From NCBI GenBank assembly GCA_945860705.1, contig CAMART010000017.1, positions 1 through 59,527 of the forward strand: 59,527 bases of DNA, written 5' to 3'. The DNA comes from Chitinophaga pinensis (lineage in GTDB: Bacteria; Bacteroidota; Bacteroidia; Chitinophagales; CAMDFR01). This document shows, piece by piece, positions 8,855-18,132 of this stretch; the first letter of the stretch is position 1, and every line of letters begins with the position of its first letter. The notes beneath the pieces are model-generated. The model was not told where the DNA came from. It searched no databases and was given only the letters and a program-made list of their open reading frames with translations. The position numbers were made by a program, and so were the translations under genes.

Positions 8855-9406
8855 TTATACTTCGGTATTCTTTTTATTAGTAAAAATACTAAAAATCGTA
8901 GTGCCATAATTTCGCTTCATATGAAAGTGAGGATGATTATCAAAATTGTGATTGGGATTATGCTCAAGTATAAACCAACCTTGTCCTTCGATCATATTTT
9001 TTTCTAAAATTAAATCTGGAATAGCATCTAAATTTTCTAAGCCATATGGGGGCCCTGCAAAAATCAAATCAAATGATTCTCTACAGTTTTCTATATAAGT
9101 AAAAACATCCATACAGTAGGATTTAAAACCTTCCATTTTCATTTCGGTTGCTGTTTTTTGTATAAATGCTTGGCATTTTGGAAATCGCTCTATATTCGTA
9201 ATATCTGTGCATCCTCTAGATGAAAACTCAAAGGAGATACTACCAGTACCGCCAAATAAATCTAAGTATTTAATATTATCAAAATTGAAATAATTGTTGA
9301 GCATATTAAATAATCCTTCTTTGGCAAAATCCGTAGTAGGTCGTGTAGGAATATTGCTTGGAGGATTGAATTTTAAGCTTTTGTATTTGCCACCAACTAC
9401 TCTCAT
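8855..9406 (-). CDS. rsmD: 16S rRNA (guanine(966)-N(2))-methyltransferase RsmD
   Basis: Methylates G966 of 16S rRNA using S-adenosylmethionine. 183 residues, normal for the family. It opens with MRVVGGKYKSLKF and TRPTTDFAKEGLFNML, both typical, then the SAM-binding LDLFGGTGS (48-56). The catalytic motif, normally (D/N)PPY, reads GPPY at 118-121 (FDLIFAGPPYGL): the acidic or amide residue is a glycine. Everything else is intact, so I keep the call, but activity may be altered. Its ATG overlaps the stop of the DUF3822 gene by 4 bases, so the two are translationally coupled. Confidence 0.88.
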   Translation of the reverse strand: MRVVGGKYKSLKFNPPSNIPTRPTTDFAKEGLFNMLNNYFNFDNIKYLDLFGGTGSISFEFSSRGCTDITNIERFPKCQAFIQKTATEMKMEGFKSYCMDVFTYIENCRESFDLIFAGPPYGLENLDAIPDLILEKNMIEGQGWFILEHNPNHNFDNHPHFHMKRNYGTTIFSIFTNKKNTEV

Positions 9407-10212
9407 TGTTTTATTATACTTGTAAGTGGATAAATAATATGGTCTTCTATATCATCAAATGCTTTTGTATAATTGATAATAGCATTTTTTTTCATAAACT
9501 GAACATCTTTTACATAGGTAAAAAGCATATCGTATACTTTTGAAGGTTTGGTGATAGTGCCCAGAATGATAGTGCTGACTAATGAGGTACTGAAACCAAA
9601 TAACTCATAAGTACTCAAAATATAATACGAAAAATCAGCTTCTTGTTCTATAGGAAATATATTGTGTAGTAATAATTGAGACCCATCAAAAGCTAATAAT
9701 TCTAGATATCTATCAAAATAGTGGGCATATACAATTTTAGTTTTTTGTATTTGTTGTTTTTTTATCAATGTCTCTATCAATGATGCACTACTAGATGATA
9801 ATTGATAAGCTGGTTTTTTATCAAAAAATGATCTCATCTCACTATTTATCTGATAATATATAGAAGCATTTAATGAAGGCATAGCAGATTTGTCAAATTT
9901 GTTTTCAAGTATTTGATTTTCATAATTCGATACTAAATATGTAGTAGGTGAAAATATACTCAATCGATAATTTAAATAATGAAATTGTAACAACTCGTCA
10001 ATAGAAAAAATAGATTCTAAACTTTGATGAACTGCATTTTCATCGATACTGTATTTTCTTAGATGAATGATACTATTATTCTCAGTATGATAAGACATAA
10101 TGCTCATACTACTAGGTGCATAGAGTAGATAGAGTTGACACTGTGATGCAGGAGTAGATTTCAAATCATCTCCAATACTAAAGTGTGGTTGTATACTCGT
10201 AATATTATTCAT
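9403..10212 (-). CDS. DUF3822 family protein
   Basis: 269 residues, a Bacteroidota-specific family of unknown function that is regularly found next to rsmD, as here. Members look like a degenerate actin/ASKHA fold. Visible features include QLYLLYAPSSMSIMSYH, YYQINSEMRSFFDKKPAYQLSSS and a final ITKAF/ITSIIKQ tail; no catalytic motif. No signal peptide or membrane helix, so probably cytosolic. First gene of the DUF3822-rsmD-DUF255 unit. Its -7 box (10221-10228) is so close to the ATG that the mRNA probably has almost no leader. Confidence 0.75.
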   Translation of the reverse strand: MNNITSIQPHFSIGDDLKSTPASQCQLYLLYAPSSMSIMSYHTENNSIIHLRKYSIDENAVHQSLESIFSIDELLQFHYLNYRLSIFSPTTYLVSNYENQILENKFDKSAMPSLNASIYYQINSEMRSFFDKKPAYQLSSSSASLIETLIKKQQIQKTKIVYAHYFDRYLELLAFDGSQLLLHNIFPIEQEADFSYYILSTYELFGFSTSLVSTIILGTITKPSKVYDMLFTYVKDVQFMKKNAIINYTKAFDDIEDHIIYPLTSIIKQ

Positions 10213-10220
10213 ACAGTATG

Positions 10221-10228
10221 CAAATATA
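10221..10228 (-). promoter_or_regulatory. -7 element giving a nearly leaderless DUF3822-rsmD transcript
   Basis: Minus strand TATATTTG, exact TAnnTTTG. Its last G is only 9 bases from the A of the ATG. Since transcription in this phylum starts roughly 4-8 bases after the element, the leader would be 0-5 bases. Confidence 0.55.
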
Positions 10229-10311
10229 GTACTACATTTTAGGCTTTTTTTAGATTTATTTAATCAGGAGCAATTTTTACTCTCAATTAATATTCCTATC
10301 TTGCACCACAT

Positions 10312-10752
10312 ATGAAAAAACATACTTCTAGAAATCCAAATTTTGTATCTTATGTAAAATCTAAAATTGAAAAAAATTATTTTTCAAATCATATTGGTCT
10401 TACATTTGATAAAATAGAGGAAGGTTATATAGAGGCGAGTGCACCTTTTGAAACTTTTATACAACAACAAGATGGTTATGTTCATGGAGGTTTTACCTCA
10501 GCACTTTGCGATATAGTATGCGGATTTGCAGGATATACTCTTGTAGAAGAGCAGCAAAGAGTAATGACTGTAGAAATAAAAGTATCTTATTTTAATAGAG
10601 GAATTGGTCAAAAAATCATTGGGAAAGGTAGTGTAGTAAAAGCAGGTAAACAATTTTTCTTTTGCGAAGGAGAAGTATACGCTATTAATAATGGTGAAGA
10701 AATATTGATGGCTAAAGCTACTAGTACTATGGCGGTAATTCATAAAAAATAA
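10312..10752 (+). CDS. PaaI-type hotdog thioesterase
   Basis: 146 residues with a single 4HBT/PaaI hotdog domain, cleaving acyl-CoA thioesters. The family signature is at about 52-70: DGYVHGGFTSALCDIVCGFAG, where the HGG turn and the acidic residue in the following helix form the active site. MTVEIKVSYFNRG and GKGSVVKAGKQFFFCEGEVY are the later hotdog strands. No signal peptide. Divergent from DUF3822 and 38 bases upstream of the MATE gene, with which it may be transcribed. Substrate cannot be told from sequence. Confidence 0.82.
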   Translation: MKKHTSRNPNFVSYVKSKIEKNYFSNHIGLTFDKIEEGYIEASAPFETFIQQQDGYVHGGFTSALCDIVCGFAGYTLVEEQQRVMTVEIKVSYFNRGIGQKIIGKGSVVKAGKQFFFCEGEVYAINNGEEILMAKATSTMAVIHKK

Positions 10753-10790
10753 TTTTTAAAGTTTATTCAGTTTTCTCTAAAAAAATAAAA

Positions 10791-12134
10791 GTGTCACAAC
10801 TAAAAGGTACCTACAAAGAAATAATTGTCATTACATTACCTCTATTATTGGGAAATGCGAGTCATACTTTGATAGCACTTACAGACACTATGTTTATGAG
10901 TCGGCTCAATGAAGATGCTCTTGCTTCAGTAGGATATATTTCTATGTTTTATATGTTGCTTGTGGTACTAGGTTATTCGTACACCAAAAGTGTACAAATA
11001 CAAGTAGCAAAAAGAATGGGTGAGCAGCAAGAGCACAAAATAGGTAATATCATAGATAGTGCATTGATTATAATGTTTTTTGCTGCATTGATTCTTTTTA
11101 GTATTCTATATTTCTTTCCTACTTATTTTCTCAAAATATTTATAGATAGTCCAGAGATTATTTCCACAGGTAAAATATTTCTCCACTATAGAGTACCAGG
11201 AATATTTTTCAATTATTTTGGGTGTGTTCTCATAGCATACTATACTGGAATAGGAAAAACAATTATACCAGGAATATCTATGGTTTGTATGTTGTTGTTT
11301 AATATTTTATTTAATTATTTATTAGTATTTGGTCATTGGGGTTTCCCACAAATGGGTGTAGCTGGTTCGGGCTTAGCGTCTACTTTGGCAGAGTTGATTT
11401 CAGTATTAGTCTTGCTCATTGGTATTTTCTTTTTTGGAGGTATTGAAAAACATCAACTACTCAAATTTGTAAAATTTGATAGACAAGAAGTAAAAGAGCT
11501 TAATCATCTAGGTTTGCCCATAGTAGGTCAGACAGCGATAGGTTTTGTATCTTGGATATATTTCTTTTCTTGTATAGAAAATATTATGGGAAAAGAATCA
11601 TTAGCTGTTTCAAATATACTAAGACCAGTATACCAGATATTTTCAGTTCCAGCATGGAGTCTCGCAAATAGCGTAAATACTCTAGTAGGTAATATAAGAG
11701 GACAAGGACTAAGTGATGAGATAGGAAAAGTAGCTAAACGAGTAATGGTAGTGAGTGTTATTGTCACTTTGTTTACGATTCTTATTTTGCTGCCCTTCCC
11801 TTGTTTTTGGATTACCCTCATATCAGGTCAGTCTTCTTATGTAGATCAATGTATAGGTCCACTTTGGATGATATGTGTTTCTATGCTTGTGTTTGCAGTC
11901 GCTATTATTATTTTCAATGTCATAGTGAGTATTGGGTCTACCAGAATATCACTCACTATTGAGATTACATCTATATTTCTTTATTTAGTGTATACATATT
12001 CAGTGTTTCATTTTATGAAACCTACATTGACTTTTGCATGGAGTACAGAGATTGTCTATTGGGTACTTATTGGTATTTTTTCTTATTACTACTTAAAAAA
12101 GTTTGACTGGAAAAAGAAAATTAGGAATACTTAG
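10791..12134 (+). CDS. MATE family multidrug efflux transporter
   Basis: 447 residues with about twelve hydrophobic helices, an inner-membrane antiporter exporting organic cations or drugs using a sodium or proton gradient. Typical MATE features: KEIIVITLPLLLGNASHTLIALTDTMFMSRL at the start (helices 1-2), PQMGVAGSGLASTLAE in the middle, and the second-half repeat beginning LNHLGLPIVGQTAIGF. Start is GTG (GTG TCA CAA CTA), needed because no ATG lies before the first helix. Downstream ABC transporter genes follow on the same strand after 34 bases. Substrate not predictable. Confidence 0.9.
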   Translation: MSQLKGTYKEIIVITLPLLLGNASHTLIALTDTMFMSRLNEDALASVGYISMFYMLLVVLGYSYTKSVQIQVAKRMGEQQEHKIGNIIDSALIIMFFAALILFSILYFFPTYFLKIFIDSPEIISTGKIFLHYRVPGIFFNYFGCVLIAYYTGIGKTIIPGISMVCMLLFNILFNYLLVFGHWGFPQMGVAGSGLASTLAELISVLVLLIGIFFFGGIEKHQLLKFVKFDRQEVKELNHLGLPIVGQTAIGFVSWIYFFSCIENIMGKESLAVSNILRPVYQIFSVPAWSLANSVNTLVGNIRGQGLSDEIGKVAKRVMVVSVIVTLFTILILLPFPCFWITLISGQSSYVDQCIGPLWMICVSMLVFAVAIIIFNVIVSIGSTRISLTIEITSIFLYLVYTYSVFHFMKPTLTFAWSTEIVYWVLIGIFSYYYLKKFDWKKKIRNT

Positions 12135-12168
12135 AAACAAAATGTTAAATTATTTTGTTCATAAGCAT

Positions 12169-13080
12169 ATGTCTATACTCAAAGTAAAAAATCTTTCTAA
12201 AACATACGAGCAATTCAAAGCCTTAGACAATCTAAATTTTGAAGTGAAGCAGGGTCAAATTTATGGTTTGCTAGGACCAAATGGTGCAGGCAAAAGTACT
12301 ACGATGAGATGCTTACTTACACTCATAAAACCAGATTCGGGTGATATTCATTTTTTTGATAAAAATCTAAATCACAATCGAAAAGAAATTTTAAATAGAG
12401 TAGGTTATTTAATAGAAAAACCAGATTTCTATACTTACTTATCAGCATATAATAATCTAAAACTTTTGAGTAAATATAGCCTCAATAAGATAGAAGATAA
12501 AACCATAAGAAACTTAATAGAAAAAGTAGGGCTCAAAGGACGAGAAAATGATGCAGTAAAAAAATATTCTCATGGTATGAAACAAAGGCTCGGACTTGCA
12601 CAAGTTTTACTCAATAATCCAGACTTAATAATTTTGGACGAACCAAATACAGGACTTGATCCACAAGGTATAGTAGAACTTAGAGATTTTATTTTTGAAT
12701 TAAAAAATGAAGGTAAGACAGTAATACTTTCCTCTCATATTCTACATGAGATAGAGCAACTCGCAGACAGTATGATTATAATCAATAAAGGAAAATCTGT
12801 GATACAAGGAAGTAAAGAAGAACTGCTAGGCGAAAATAATTTACATGTAAAAATAGAGATAGAAAGTACAAATGATATCGAAAATGCATTAAATGACACA
12901 CAATGGAAAAATAAATATAATGGTACCACAAACAATATGATGAGTTTTGATATTCAGAAAGATGAAATCGCTCATTTAGTTTCTTTTTTATCTGATAAAA
13001 AAATTGCTATTCTTTCCGTCTCATACCGTAAAAAATTAGAAGAATTATATATGTCACTAACACAAAATACCAATGCTTAA
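12169..13080 (+). CDS. ABC-2 type exporter, ATP-binding subunit
   Basis: Cytosolic ATPase that powers the permease encoded next. 303 residues from the ATG chosen here. Walker A GPNGAGKST, signature SHGMKQRLG, Walker B LIILDEPNTGLDP and switch histidine in VILSSHILHE are all present. The C-terminal third is the variable domain of this subfamily. The frame is open upstream to 12103 within the MATE gene, and an ATG also exists at 12142. I prefer 12169 because MSILKVKNLSKTYEQF is the usual first strand. Overlaps the permease start by 8 bases, indicating coupled translation. Confidence 0.92.
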   Translation: MSILKVKNLSKTYEQFKALDNLNFEVKQGQIYGLLGPNGAGKSTTMRCLLTLIKPDSGDIHFFDKNLNHNRKEILNRVGYLIEKPDFYTYLSAYNNLKLLSKYSLNKIEDKTIRNLIEKVGLKGRENDAVKKYSHGMKQRLGLAQVLLNNPDLIILDEPNTGLDPQGIVELRDFIFELKNEGKTVILSSHILHEIEQLADSMIIINKGKSVIQGSKEELLGENNLHVKIEIESTNDIENALNDTQWKNKYNGTTNNMMSFDIQKDEIAHLVSFLSDKKIAILSVSYRKKLEELYMSLTQNTNA

Positions 13081-13912
13081 GTTAATAGGAGTTGAGCTCT
13101 ATAAAATATACACAAAGCCTAGAAGCTATCTAGGATTGCTAGCTATAACTATCATAGTATTTTTAATACACATAGCTATGTATAGCGGAGGTCAAGAATA
13201 TTTAGATTTTATATTTTCTACATTTAAAGATAGTTTTGATGTAAGTGGTAAAATACTTACAGGAAATCTTATAGCATTTATTATATTACAAATGTTAGTA
13301 GTACAGATGCCACTACTTGTAGCTTTTGTTACAGGCGATATCATATCTGGTGAAGCATCAGGTGGTACCTTACGTATATTGGCAGGTAAGCCATATAGCA
13401 GATCACATATCTTTTTTTCAAAATTTATTGCTTGTGCTATTTATACTTTTGTACTTGTAGTATGGCTAGGTATTTTAGCGGTAGCTTTGGGGCACTTACT
13501 ATTTGGGTCAGGAGATATGATGGTGCTCAAAACAGAAGGCTTGGTAGTGCTCAGAGATGGAGATATATTATGGCGATATGGATATGCATTTATTATTGCA
13601 TTTTTTAGTTTATTATTGATAGCTAGTCTTGCATTTTGTATATCCTCATTTGCAGAAAATAGTATTACACCTATTGTTATCACTATGGGTTTGATTATTA
13701 TTTCTACTGTCATTGGTACTCTTGAAGTTCCCTTATTTGAATATGTAAAACCAATTTTATTTACCACACATATGATTATATGGCGCAATATGTTTGATAA
13801 GCCTGTGCCATGGAATGAGATATTAGTATCTATGAGTATAGTACTATCTTATACATGCTTATTTACCGGTATTGCTTGGTTTCACTTCACAAGAAAAGAT
13901 ATACTTACATAA
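13073..13912 (+). CDS. ABC-2 type exporter, permease subunit
   Basis: 279 residues, six predicted transmembrane helices, the ABC2_membrane/NosY-like type. It begins MLKLIGVELYKIYTKPRSY, the amphipathic start of such permeases, and has FVTGDIISGEASGGTLRILAGKPYSRSHIFFSKF, the conserved cytoplasmic loop (the ISGE motif) that meets the ATPase. Overlaps the ATP-binding gene by 8 bases and lies 12 bases ahead of the LolA-like gene. Transported substrate unknown; the gliding-motility ABC transporter is a relative, but I see no GldG partner. Confidence 0.88.
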   Translation: MLKLIGVELYKIYTKPRSYLGLLAITIIVFLIHIAMYSGGQEYLDFIFSTFKDSFDVSGKILTGNLIAFIILQMLVVQMPLLVAFVTGDIISGEASGGTLRILAGKPYSRSHIFFSKFIACAIYTFVLVVWLGILAVALGHLLFGSGDMMVLKTEGLVVLRDGDILWRYGYAFIIAFFSLLLIASLAFCISSFAENSITPIVITMGLIIISTVIGTLEVPLFEYVKPILFTTHMIIWRNMFDKPVPWNEILVSMSIVLSYTCLFTGIAWFHFTRKDILT

Positions 13913-13924
13913 TACAATTACACA

Positions 13925-14611
13925 ATGAGAAACTATATTTTATTAATTGCACTTTTTATTTCTACAATAATTATTGCACAAGATGCAAAAGAAGTAATAC
14001 GTAGATGCAATAAAAATCTTTTGCAGATAAAAGATTATAATTGTAAAGCCCATATTGATTTTGATATACCTGGATTGAATATTGAAAAAATAGATGGTAC
14101 TATTTACTATAAAAGACCTAATAAATTTAGAATAAAATCTAATGGTATAATATTTTTACCAAAGCAAAATCCAAATCAAATTTTAAGTATTTTAGCCGAT
14201 ACTACTTCTTTTATGCCAGTATTTATCGCAAAGGAAACTGTAAATGGATTGCTCTGTGATGCAGTACAAATGGTTCCGCTCAAAGAAAATGATATAGCTG
14301 CAGCCAAAATATTTGTAGATACAAAAGGCTATATACAAAAAGCAGAAATCACCAGTAAGGAAAACGGTACGGCTACTGTCACTAACAAATTTGATGCTAC
14401 TAGTAAATACGGAATGCCTTGCCAAACACTTATATCGTTTGATATTAAAAAATTTAAAGTACCAAAAATGGTAAGTGTAGAGCTCAACGCAAAAACACCT
14501 TCAAAAACTTCAACCACTACAAGTACCAAAACTACTGGGAGCATCAAAATCACCTATACCAGCTACTTGTTTAATACCAAATTTAGCGATACGGTATTTA
14601 CAGATAAGTAA
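13925..14611 (+). CDS. LolA-like outer-membrane lipoprotein sorting protein
   Basis: 228 residues. A signal peptide at 1-18 (MRNYILLIALFISTIIIA) sends it to the periplasm. The body shows LolA/LolB-superfamily strand patterns: KDYNCKAHIDFDIPG, IDGTIYYKRPNKFRIKSNG, VNGLLCDAVQMVPLKEND, KAEITSKENGTATVTNKF. Proteins of this fold bind lipid acyl chains; it may carry lipoproteins or another lipid. A Thr/Lys/Ser-rich loop (SKTSTTTSTKTTGS) precedes the last strand. 12 bases downstream of the ABC permease, so possibly part of the same export route (inference). Confidence 0.7.
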   Translation: MRNYILLIALFISTIIIAQDAKEVIRRCNKNLLQIKDYNCKAHIDFDIPGLNIEKIDGTIYYKRPNKFRIKSNGIIFLPKQNPNQILSILADTTSFMPVFIAKETVNGLLCDAVQMVPLKENDIAAAKIFVDTKGYIQKAEITSKENGTATVTNKFDATSKYGMPCQTLISFDIKKFKVPKMVSVELNAKTPSKTSTTTSTKTTGSIKITYTSYLFNTKFSDTVFTDK

Positions 14612-14636
14612 TCACAGTTATTTTCATAAAAATTCC

Positions 14637-14644
14637 TAACTTTG
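14637..14644 (+). promoter_or_regulatory. -7 element placing the start at or near the TPR gene's ATG
   Basis: TAACTTTG, exact TAnnTTTG. Its last base is 7 bases before the ATG at 14651, so the transcript would be leaderless or nearly so. It also excludes the upstream TTG at 14642 as a start. Confidence 0.6.
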
Positions 14645-14650
14645 TGCTAT

Positions 14651-15700
14651 ATGAGAAAGCACATAGCCATTGTATTTTTATTAACTTGTTTTATAGGATT
14701 TCTTTCTATTCAATCTTGCGACTATTTTAATAAGAAAAAAGAAATTGATTCTGACGTAGTAGCTGTAACAGATACTACCAAGGGAAGCAAACTCAATCTA
14801 TTAGATGCAGAAATAAAAAAGAATCCAGGCAATCCTAACTTATATCATGAGCGTGCAAAAGAATTATTAAACGTAGCTAAATATGATGATGCACTAAAAG
14901 ATATGTATTATGCTACTAATCTAGATTCATTCAATACGGATTATTATTTTACTATCGCAGATATTTATATAGAAAAAGCTGATGGACCTAAAGCAGTTTT
15001 GGCCCTAGAAAAAGCAGTAAGTATAGCTCCAGAAAGAGCAGATTTGAAAGTAGAAGTAGGTAGATATTGCCTCTATATGAAAGATTACAAAAAGTCTATT
15101 CTCTATCTAGATGAAGCGCTTAAAAAAGATGTATTCAATGCAGATGCCTATTTCTTAAAAGGTATTCTGTATAAAGAACAAAAGAACGAAGCAAAAGCCA
15201 TAAGTAATTTTCAAACTTGTATAGAACAAGAACCTAAGTATGCAGATGCATATGTACAGCTTGGTATGCTCTACGCATCTAATAAAAATGATTTAGCTAT
15301 TCAATACTTTGATAATGCTCTGAAAGCTGACCCCACAGCTACAGATGCGATTTACCAAAAAGCACTATATATACAGAACAAAAAACAGTATACAAAAGCC
15401 ATAGACATATACAAAGAAATGGTGCCTGTAGATAGTAAAAATGAACGAGTTTTTTACAATATTGGCTATTGTTATTTTCAAATAGATAGCATAGACAAAG
15501 CACATAAAAATTTTAGTATAGCTATAGATTTAAATCCACAATATGCAGAAGCGTACTACAATAGAGGGCTTTGTGGATTAACTAAAAATGATATGACAGA
15601 TGCACAATACAATTTTGATCAAGCATTACGAATAGACCCAAATATGAAAGCTGCACAAGCTGCGCTAGATGATATAAAAAAACAATTATTAAATAAATAA
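14651..15700 (+). CDS. Tetratricopeptide-repeat lipoprotein
   Basis: 349 residues from the ATG chosen (an in-frame TTG at 14642 overlaps the promoter). The N-terminus [17 protein letters not shown] with LSIQSC is a lipoprotein signal with the acylated cysteine near residue 23. The rest is seven or more TPR units with the typical W/L-G-Y-A-F-A-P spacing, e.g. [20 protein letters not shown] and [23 protein letters not shown] arrays bind other proteins; likely an envelope scaffold. Same strand as thrS, 38 bases upstream of the start chosen there. Confidence 0.85.
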   Translation: MRKHIAIVFLLTCFIGFLSIQSCDYFNKKKEIDSDVVAVTDTTKGSKLNLLDAEIKKNPGNPNLYHERAKELLNVAKYDDALKDMYYATNLDSFNTDYYFTIADIYIEKADGPKAVLALEKAVSIAPERADLKVEVGRYCLYMKDYKKSILYLDEALKKDVFNADAYFLKGILYKEQKNEAKAISNFQTCIEQEPKYADAYVQLGMLYASNKNDLAIQYFDNALKADPTATDAIYQKALYIQNKKQYTKAIDIYKEMVPVDSKNERVFYNIGYCYFQIDSIDKAHKNFSIAIDLNPQYAEAYYNRGLCGLTKNDMTDAQYNFDQALRIDPNMKAAQAALDDIKKQLLNK

Positions 15701-15738
15701 AAATCTTGAGTGTAATCAAGATGATAGAAAAAAAGAGT

Positions 15739-17670
15739 ATGATAAATATAACACTACCCGATGGATCGGTAAGACAGTACGAGGCAGGTATCACTGCTAT
15801 GGATGTAGCCAAAAGTATTTCAGAAGGCTTGGCACGAAAAATTATTGCAGCATCTGTAAACAATGAAGTATGGGATGCTACTAGACCCATAAATGCTGAC
15901 TCCACTTTAAAATTATTAAGTTTTGATGATGCAGATGGTAAAAAAACATTTTGGCATTCATCTGCACACCTTATGGCAGAAGCTCTAGAAGCACTATACC
16001 CTGGTACCAAGTTTGGTATAGGACCTGCTATAGATAACGGATTTTATTATGATGTAGATTTTGGAGATAAAATTTTGTCATCAGATGAGTTTGCACAAAT
16101 AGAAAATAAAGTATTAGAACTAGCAAGAAAAAATTCAGACTATGTTCGTACTGAAGTTTCAAAAGCAGATGCTATTAAATACTTTACAGAGAAAGGAGAT
16201 GAGTATAAACTAGATTTACTTCAAGATTTACAAGATGGACAAATCACATTTTATCAGCAAGGTGATTTTGTAGACTTATGTAAAGGGCCACATATACCAA
16301 ATACAAGTTCTATTAAAGCCATAAAGCTTTTAAATATAGCTGGTGCATACTGGAGAGGTGATGAAAAACGCAAGCAATTATCACGTATCTATGCAATCAG
16401 TTTTCAAAAAGATAAAGACCTTAAAGATTATTTAGTGTTGCTTGAAGAAGCAAAAAAACGCGACCATAGAAAATTGGGTAAAGAAATGGAGCTGTTTACT
16501 TTTAGCGAAAAAGTAGGAATGGGTTTACCATTGTGGCTTCCAAAAGGTGCACAGTTGAGAGAGCGATTAGAAAATTTCTTAAAAAAAGCACAATTGAAAG
16601 CTGGATATCTTCCAGTAGTCACTCCACATATTGGAAATAAAAACTTATATATCACAAGTGGTCACTATGAAAAATATGGTGCAGATAGTTTTCAACCTAT
16701 ACGTACACCACAAGAAGGTGAAGAGTTTTTCTTAAAGCCAATGAACTGTCCTCATCACTGCGAAATATACAAAAGTAAACCACGTTCTTATAAAGACTTG
16801 CCTGTGCGATTTGCAGAGTTTGGTACCGTATATAGATATGAGCAAAGTGGTGAGTTACATGGGCTCACAAGAGTTCGTGGATTTACTCAAGATGACGCGC
16901 ATTTATTTGTGATGCCCGAGCAAGTAAAAGAAGAATTTATGAAAGTGATAGACTTAGTATTATTAGTGTTTACTTCTTTAGGCTTTCAAGATTATACAGC
17001 ACAAGTGTCACTAAGAGATAAAGAAAATAGAGATAAATATATAGGCTCTGACGAAAATTGGGAGAAAGCAGAAAGTGCTATCATAGAAGCAGCGAATGAA
17101 AAAGGTTTGAAAACTGTAGTAGAATATGGTGAAGCGGCTTTTTATGGTCCTAAGTTAGATTTTATGGTAAAAGATGCACTAGGTAGAAAATGGCAACTAG
17201 GAACTATTCAAGTAGATTACAATCTTCCTGAAAGATTTGAATTAGAATATACTGGTAGCGATAATATGAAGCACAGACCAGTGATGATACATAGAGCACC
17301 ATTTGGTTCATTAGAAAGATTTATAGCAGTATTGATAGAGCATTGTGCAGGTCGTTTCCCGCTTTGGTTAGCACCTGAGCAAGGTATCATACTACCTATC
17401 AGTGATAAATATAACGAGTACGCTATAGCTATGAGAGATGCACTTGCAGAACATGACATACGCGTAACTGTAGACGAAAGAAATGAAACAATAGGAAGAA
17501 AAATACGAGATGCTGAAGTAAGCAAGTTACAATATATGTTCATAGTAGGTGAGAAGGAAGCTACTGAAAATAAAGCTAGTATTCGTAAGCAAGGCGAAGG
17601 AGATTTAGGTGCATTTACTATTCAAGACATAATTGATAGACTAAAAATAGAAATAGCTGTACCTTCTTAA
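15739..17670 (+). CDS. thrS: Threonyl-tRNA synthetase
   Basis: Charges tRNA(Thr) with threonine. About 643 residues from this ATG; in-frame starts TTG 15706 and ATG 15721 would add 11 or 6 residues, and [11 protein letters not shown] is the usual beginning. Domains in order: TGS ([14 protein letters not shown]), editing domain with [12 protein letters not shown], class II catalytic core with the zinc-binding [10 protein letters not shown] and [19 protein letters not shown], and the C-terminal anticodon-binding domain ([15 protein letters not shown]). All key residues seem present. The same-strand upstream TPR gene may be cotranscribed. Confidence 0.96.
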   Translation: MINITLPDGSVRQYEAGITAMDVAKSISEGLARKIIAASVNNEVWDATRPINADSTLKLLSFDDADGKKTFWHSSAHLMAEALEALYPGTKFGIGPAIDNGFYYDVDFGDKILSSDEFAQIENKVLELARKNSDYVRTEVSKADAIKYFTEKGDEYKLDLLQDLQDGQITFYQQGDFVDLCKGPHIPNTSSIKAIKLLNIAGAYWRGDEKRKQLSRIYAISFQKDKDLKDYLVLLEEAKKRDHRKLGKEMELFTFSEKVGMGLPLWLPKGAQLRERLENFLKKAQLKAGYLPVVTPHIGNKNLYITSGHYEKYGADSFQPIRTPQEGEEFFLKPMNCPHHCEIYKSKPRSYKDLPVRFAEFGTVYRYEQSGELHGLTRVRGFTQDDAHLFVMPEQVKEEFMKVIDLVLLVFTSLGFQDYTAQVSLRDKENRDKYIGSDENWEKAESAIIEAANEKGLKTVVEYGEAAFYGPKLDFMVKDALGRKWQLGTIQVDYNLPERFELEYTGSDNMKHRPVMIHRAPFGSLERFIAVLIEHCAGRFPLWLAPEQGIILPISDKYNEYAIAMRDALAEHDIRVTVDERNETIGRKIRDAEVSKLQYMFIVGEKEATENKASIRKQGEGDLGAFTIQDIIDRLKIEIAVPS

Positions 17671-17697
17671 TAGAAATACCTATCTTAATAGTAAAAT

Positions 17698-18114
17698 ATG
17701 GATACAGAAAATGAAATAGATATTATAGCTGATCTGAGTTATCCTTCTATGACCACACGTATAAAATCAATAGTAATAGATAATTTATTATTGATTTTAT
17801 TTTTATTTTTATTTTCTATTTTGTTTTCAAAATTGCCCAATAAATATGAATGGATTAGAGGAGCTACTATACTATTATTTTTTTTTGTTTATGAACCATT
17901 AGCAATATTTCTAGGAGGTACCATTGGTAATAGGGTTATGAATATTTCAGTTAAAAATTTTTCTAATAAAAAATCAATAAATATATTCCAATCTTTTTTT
18001 AGATTTTTTGTCAAAATTGGGTTAGGCTGGTTGTCATTTTTGACTATTCACTCCAATCCTCAAAAAAGAGCAATACATGATAAATTTTCAGGTACTGTAA
18101 TGATAAATAATTAA
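17698..18114 (+). CDS. RDD family membrane protein
   Basis: 138 residues with three hydrophobic segments. The motif that names the family is near the start: TTRIKSIVIDNLLL, where the aspartate sits in the first helix. GNRVMNISVKN and the closing RAIHDKFSGTVMI are the other conserved spots. Members are small inner-membrane proteins of mostly unknown role, some acting as sodium/proton antiporters. 27 bases after thrS; convergent with the AI-2E-family gene, 18 bases away. Confidence 0.82.
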   Translation: MDTENEIDIIADLSYPSMTTRIKSIVIDNLLLILFLFLFSILFSKLPNKYEWIRGATILLFFFVYEPLAIFLGGTIGNRVMNISVKNFSNKKSINIFQSFFRFFVKIGLGWLSFLTIHSNPQKRAIHDKFSGTVMINN

Positions 18115-18132
18115 TAAAATTGGAAATTTGTT

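Noticed and set aside
12103-12168. Longer ABC ATPase starting inside the MATE gene
   Set aside because: The extra residues are not part of the domain and the codons are those of the MATE C-terminus read out of frame; the ATG at 12169 fits the family.
13073-13912. Gliding-motility ABC transporter GldF
   Set aside because: It is an ABC-2 permease of the right general type, but there is no GldG partner, and NosY-like permeases fit equally well.
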